NCBI GenBank assembly: GCA_964645155.1 | Contig: CAZYBG010000120.1 | Coordinates: 1 to 8,575, forward strand | Source of the DNA: CAZYBG01 sp964645155 | GTDB lineage: Bacteria > Pseudomonadota > Alphaproteobacteria > Rhodobacterales > Rhodobacteraceae | DNA: 8,575 bases | Direction of reading: 5' to 3' | Shown here: piece by piece, positions 6,913 to 8,575 of the stretch | How positions within the stretch are numbered: the first letter of the stretch is position 1 | Layout of the letters: each line of letters begins with the position of its first letter | The notes under the pieces: generated by a model | What the model saw: the letters and a program-made list of their open reading frames with translations, nothing else | Told to the model about the DNA's origin: nothing | The model's database searches: none | Made by a program: the position numbers and the translations under genes

Positions 6913-7273
6913 ACCCCGCGACAGCCCCGGCGCAGGCGATGATCGGGTGGATGCGCCCGATACACTCGACGCGCTCGTCCGGGCGGCGGCGGAGCGGCCG
7001 GTGGACGAGGCGGCGCTGACGCGGCGTGTGCTGGCGCGCGTCCGGAGCGAGGCGCGCCCGCGCGGGCCGGCCTGGTTCGGCGCCGGCCCCGTTCCCGCCG
7101 GGGCGCTCGCTGCCTTCGTGCTGGTGCTGGCCGTCACGCCGATCGTCGTCGCGACGGTGCCGCTCGGCCGGTTCGATCCGGTGGCCGAAGCCGCGCTTGG
7201 CGCGGCGCTGGGCGGCGGCGGCCTGGCGCCGCTGCCGGCGGGGCTCGGCTCCGAGGGCGGGGGCCGCGGATGA
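6896..7273 (+). CDS. Small single-pass membrane protein, putative anti-sigma factor
   Basis: A 125-residue protein with an acidic N-terminus, a helical stretch DTLDALVRAAAERPVDEAAL (22-41) followed by a basic segment, one hydrophobic membrane segment at about 67-88, and a short Gly-rich C-terminal tail expected in the periplasm. No zinc motif (HxxxCxxC) is present, so it is not a ZAS-type anti-sigma. The role is inferred from position: it overlaps the ECF sigma gene by 17 bp and the downstream periplasmic-sensor gene by 4 bp (ATGA). Size and one-helix layout resemble CnrY, the minimal anti-sigma of the CnrYXH nickel/cobalt system, though sequence similarity could not be assessed. The ATG at 6896 follows GGGGGA (6885-6890). 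A cytoplasmic sigma-binding helix tethered to the membrane is the likely arrangement. Confidence 0.72.
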   Translation: MTTEHEPRDSPGAGDDRVDAPDTLDALVRAAAERPVDEAALTRRVLARVRSEARPRGPAWFGAGPVPAGALAAFVLVLAVTPIVVATVPLGRFDPVAEAALGAALGGGGLAPLPAGLGSEGGGRG

Positions 7274-7644
7274 CCGCCGGCGCTGTCGCGCGGGTCGCGC
7301 TCTACCTGCTCCTCGCGGTGTCGCTTCTGGGTAATGCGGTGGCGCTCGGCCTCTGGCTTCGGCTGCGCGACGCGGGCGGCGTCGACGGCGCCTGGCGCCG
7401 GCTGCCGCCCGAGACGCGGGCCGAGTTCCGGGCTGCCGTGGCCGACCGCGGGTCCGAGCTGCGGGCGCGCTTCCGCGCGCTGGCCAGCGCGCGGGCCGAG
7501 ATGCTGGCCGCCGCCGAAGCCCGCCCCTACGACCGTGCCGCGGTCGAGGCGGCGATGGCCCGGGTCAGCGCCGCGACCCTCGCCCTCCAGGACGAGGCGC
7601 AGGGCCTTCTCCTGCGCGGGCTCGACGCGGCGGCGCAGGAGTGA
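7270..7644 (+). CDS. Membrane-anchored periplasmic helical protein, CpxP/CnrX-like (heavy-metal-sensor fold)
   Basis: A 124-residue protein with an uncleaved membrane anchor at about 8-30 (VARVALYLLLAVSLLGNAVA) and a helical periplasmic domain. The pattern LPPETRAEFRAAVADRG (45-61), RARFRALASARAEMLAA (65-81), then PYDRAAVEAAMARVSA (86-101) and a final helix is that of the Metal_resist/periplasmic heavy-metal sensor group, related to CpxP, Spy, ZraP and CnrX. Its likely role is to hold the anti-sigma factor inactive or active according to an envelope signal. The whole chain has no His and no Cys and only two Met besides the start (78, 96), so CnrX-type metal coordination is not expected. It starts within the stop of the putative anti-sigma gene (ATGA). 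It ends 54 bp before the convergent secreted-protein gene. Confidence 0.76.
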   Translation: MTAGAVARVALYLLLAVSLLGNAVALGLWLRLRDAGGVDGAWRRLPPETRAEFRAAVADRGSELRARFRALASARAEMLAAAEARPYDRAAVEAAMARVSAATLALQDEAQGLLLRGLDAAAQE

Positions 7645-7657
7645 CCCGGGCAGGGGT

Positions 7658-7693
7658 GGCGGCGGCACGGGGCGTGGCCGCCGTCCCGCCGCC
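7658..7693. terminator. GC-rich hairpin between convergent genes, candidate bidirectional terminator
   Basis: GGCGGCGGCACGG (7658-7670) pairs with CCGTCCCGCCGCC (7681-7693) over 13 bp with one C-C mismatch, leaving a 10-nt loop. It fills the spacer between the CpxP-like gene (stop 7644) and the leftward secreted-protein gene (stop 7699), where termination of both transcripts is expected. Neither side has a clear T-run, so factor-independent termination is uncertain. Confidence 0.42.
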
Positions 7694-7698
7694 TTCCG

Positions 7699-8385
7699 TC
7701 ACATGACCGAGGTCGCCTCGCAATCGGCGGCCTCGATCGCCACGGCGTCGGCGCTGCCGCCGAGCCGCAGCATGCAGGTGGTCGCGCTGCTGAAGGTGAT
7801 GGCGCCGCCCGCGCCTTCGCCGCCCGCCGCGGTGCCGCCGTCGCCCGGCATCTGCGCGGCCTCGCCGTCGCCCGGCAGTTCCGCGGTGCCGCCGTTGCCG
7901 GGCATCTGCGCGGCTTCGCCGCCGGCCATCGCCGGTACATCGACCTGCCCGGTCTCGTAGAACATCACCGCGACGCCGACGCGCCCGCCGGCGATCGGCC
8001 AGGTCGACTGGACATTGCTCATGAACTCGTAGTCCGAGATCGCCGGCATCGCGCCGTCCTGCGACTGTCCGAAGGCCGTCATCTGCGCCATCCGCGACAG
8101 ATCGCGTCCGGTCAGCGAGAGGTCGTAGGTGCCCGACGGGCCGCCGGTCAGCACGAAGCTGCCGCTCATCAGCACCGGCGCGTCCTCGGCGACATGCTCG
8201 TTCATCCAGCTGGCGATGCCCTGCCAGTCGCCGGCGCCGACGGCCTCCTCTGCATCCTCGCTGACCGCCTCGAGGAAGCTGCGGGCATCGTCCTCGGTCA
8301 GCCCCTGCGCATCGTCCTGCGCCAGGGCGCCGGTGGCCATCGCCACCGCGGCCAGTCCGGCAGTCGTGATCGCTTTCGTGAACAT
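7699..8385 (-). CDS. Secreted protein with a Gly/Pro-rich repeat linker, function unknown
   Basis: A 228-residue precursor with a signal peptide (MFTKAITTAGLAAVAMATGALA, cleavage after Ala22). The acidic N-terminal domain (about 27-150) has DDARSFLEAVSEDAEEAV and GDWQGIASWMNEHVAED (52-68), reminiscent of NTF2/SnoaL-like small folds; this is a guess from pattern. A flexible linker (about 153-193) contains EAAQMPGNGGTAE and EAAQMPGDGGTAA, with a related half-unit LPGDG between them. A short C-terminal part holds Cys204 and Cys222, a possible disulfide. The ATG at 8385 follows AGGAG (8396-8392) at 6 nt. The gene lies 77 bp downstream of pntB on the same strand and has its own candidate EcfG-type promoter in that gap. 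No enzyme motif is visible. Confidence 0.82.
   Translation of the reverse strand: MFTKAITTAGLAAVAMATGALAQDDAQGLTEDDARSFLEAVSEDAEEAVGAGDWQGIASWMNEHVAEDAPVLMSGSFVLTGGPSGTYDLSLTGRDLSRMAQMTAFGQSQDGAMPAISDYEFMSNVQSTWPIAGGRVGVAVMFYETGQVDVPAMAGGEAAQMPGNGGTAELPGDGEAAQMPGDGGTAAGGEGAGGAITFSSATTCMLRLGGSADAVAIEAADCEATSVM
7831..7921 (-). repeat. 54-bp-period direct repeat encoding the Gly/Pro linker
   Basis: The 37-bp segment 7831-7867 recurs at 7885-7921 with three mismatches, a period of 54 bp (18 codons). Between them a third, more diverged half-unit gives an underlying 9-residue pattern (M/L)PG(N/D)G plus four small residues. The period is a multiple of three, so copy changes would only lengthen or shorten the linker. 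Confidence 0.85.
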
Positions 8386-8416
8386 CGGTTTCTCCTGCTC
8401 TGCGTGGGGTCACTGC

Positions 8417-8441
8417 AACAGGAGGCGGTGCCGGATGTTCC
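8417..8441 (-). promoter_or_regulatory. Candidate EcfG (general stress response) promoter for the secreted-protein gene
   Basis: On the reverse strand GGAAC (8441-8437) is followed after exactly 16 bp by TGTT (8420-8417). The alphaproteobacterial EcfG consensus is GGAAC-N16/17-CGTT, so eight of nine fixed bases match at the correct spacing. It would start transcription about 25 nt before the ATG at 8385, just ahead of the AGGAG ribosome binding site. The site lies in the 77-bp gap after pntB, where a separate promoter would be expected. Confidence 0.5.
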
Positions 8442-8462
8442 GAGATCGCGGCGCGAAAGGCC

Positions 8463-8575
8463 TCAGTCGATGAGCGGCAGGAGGCTGTCGACCGACTTCT
8501 TCGCATCGCCGTAGAACATCCGCGTGTTCTCCTTGTAGAACAGCGGGTTCTCGATGCCGGAATAGCCGGTGCCCT
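8463..8575 (-). CDS. pntB: NAD(P) transhydrogenase subunit beta, C-terminal 36 residues (runs off the right edge)
   Basis: PntB is the membrane and NADP(H)-binding subunit of the proton-translocating transhydrogenase, which uses the proton gradient to reduce NADP+ with NADH. Only the C-terminus is present: GTGYSGIENPLFYKENTRMF, then YGDAKKSVDSLLPLID and stop. The block GY(S/A)G-x-x-NPLF(Y/F)K(D/E)NT-x-M-x-x-GDAK is the conserved end of the NADP(H)-binding domain III. E. coli PntB ends with a similar block, which makes the identity firm despite the short fragment. The stop is TGA at 8465-8463. The unrecognised secreted-protein gene follows 77 bp downstream on the same strand. Confidence 0.93.
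   Translation of the reverse strand, partial: GTGYSGIENPLFYKENTRMFYGDAKKSVDSLLPLID

Noticed and set aside
5374..7668. 764-aa leftward open frame spanning the EF-hand to CpxP-like genes
   Set aside because: It is antisense to five well-supported genes with signal peptides, EF-hands and sigma motifs; its composition is low-complexity Arg/Pro/Ala/Ser with no recognisable domain.
7565..8506. 313-aa leftward frame overlapping the secreted protein gene
   Set aside because: Shifted frame with Arg/Gly-rich low complexity and no signal peptide, whereas the 228-aa frame has a signal peptide and good ribosome binding site.

Overview
The window is G+C-rich DNA (roughly 70% by eye), tightly packed with coding sequence and without RNA genes, insertion sequences or CRISPR arrays. 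Gene content points to an alphaproteobacterium, most likely of the Rhodobacterales. The pointers are a DUF6314 protein, a DUF3422 protein, an ECF sigma / small anti-sigma / CpxP-like triad, and a PntB C-terminus. This assignment is an inference from recalled families; no search was run.

Left part (1-3986). The 5' part of purB (adenylosuccinate lyase) runs leftward off the window. A 77-bp divergent spacer separates it from a rightward run of four genes: a DUF6314 protein, a HemG-like flavodoxin-domain protein, a cupin-type D-lyxose/D-mannose isomerase, and an MFS_3/EntS-like transporter that starts inside the isomerase stop codon (GTGA overlap). The transporter carries a perfectly phased 4 x 12-bp repeat in its central cytoplasmic loop.

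Middle (3987-5479). A leftward DUF3422 membrane-anchored protein converges on the transporter with only 4 bp between stop codons. It is followed by a 208-bp divergent regulatory region, the longest non-coding stretch in the window, with a candidate leftward promoter, a 22-bp-period direct repeat and a 7-bp inverted repeat.

Right part (5480-7644). This is the most interesting block. A secreted four-EF-hand protein and a small secreted protein with two TGPNG motifs are followed by an 11-bp perfect hairpin. Next come three overlapping genes: an ECF sigma factor (TTG start), a one-TM putative anti-sigma factor, and a membrane-anchored periplasmic protein of the CpxP/CnrX-like helical type that lacks both His and Cys. 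The layout suggests an envelope-stress or ion-responsive sigma system whose possible targets include the two secreted proteins next door.

Far right (7645-8575). A GC-rich hairpin lies between convergent genes. Beyond it, leftward, is an unrecognised secreted protein with a Gly/Pro-rich repeat linker. Its upstream region holds a near-consensus EcfG-type (general stress response) promoter, GGAAC-N16-TGTT. The window ends in the 3' end of pntB (transhydrogenase beta subunit).
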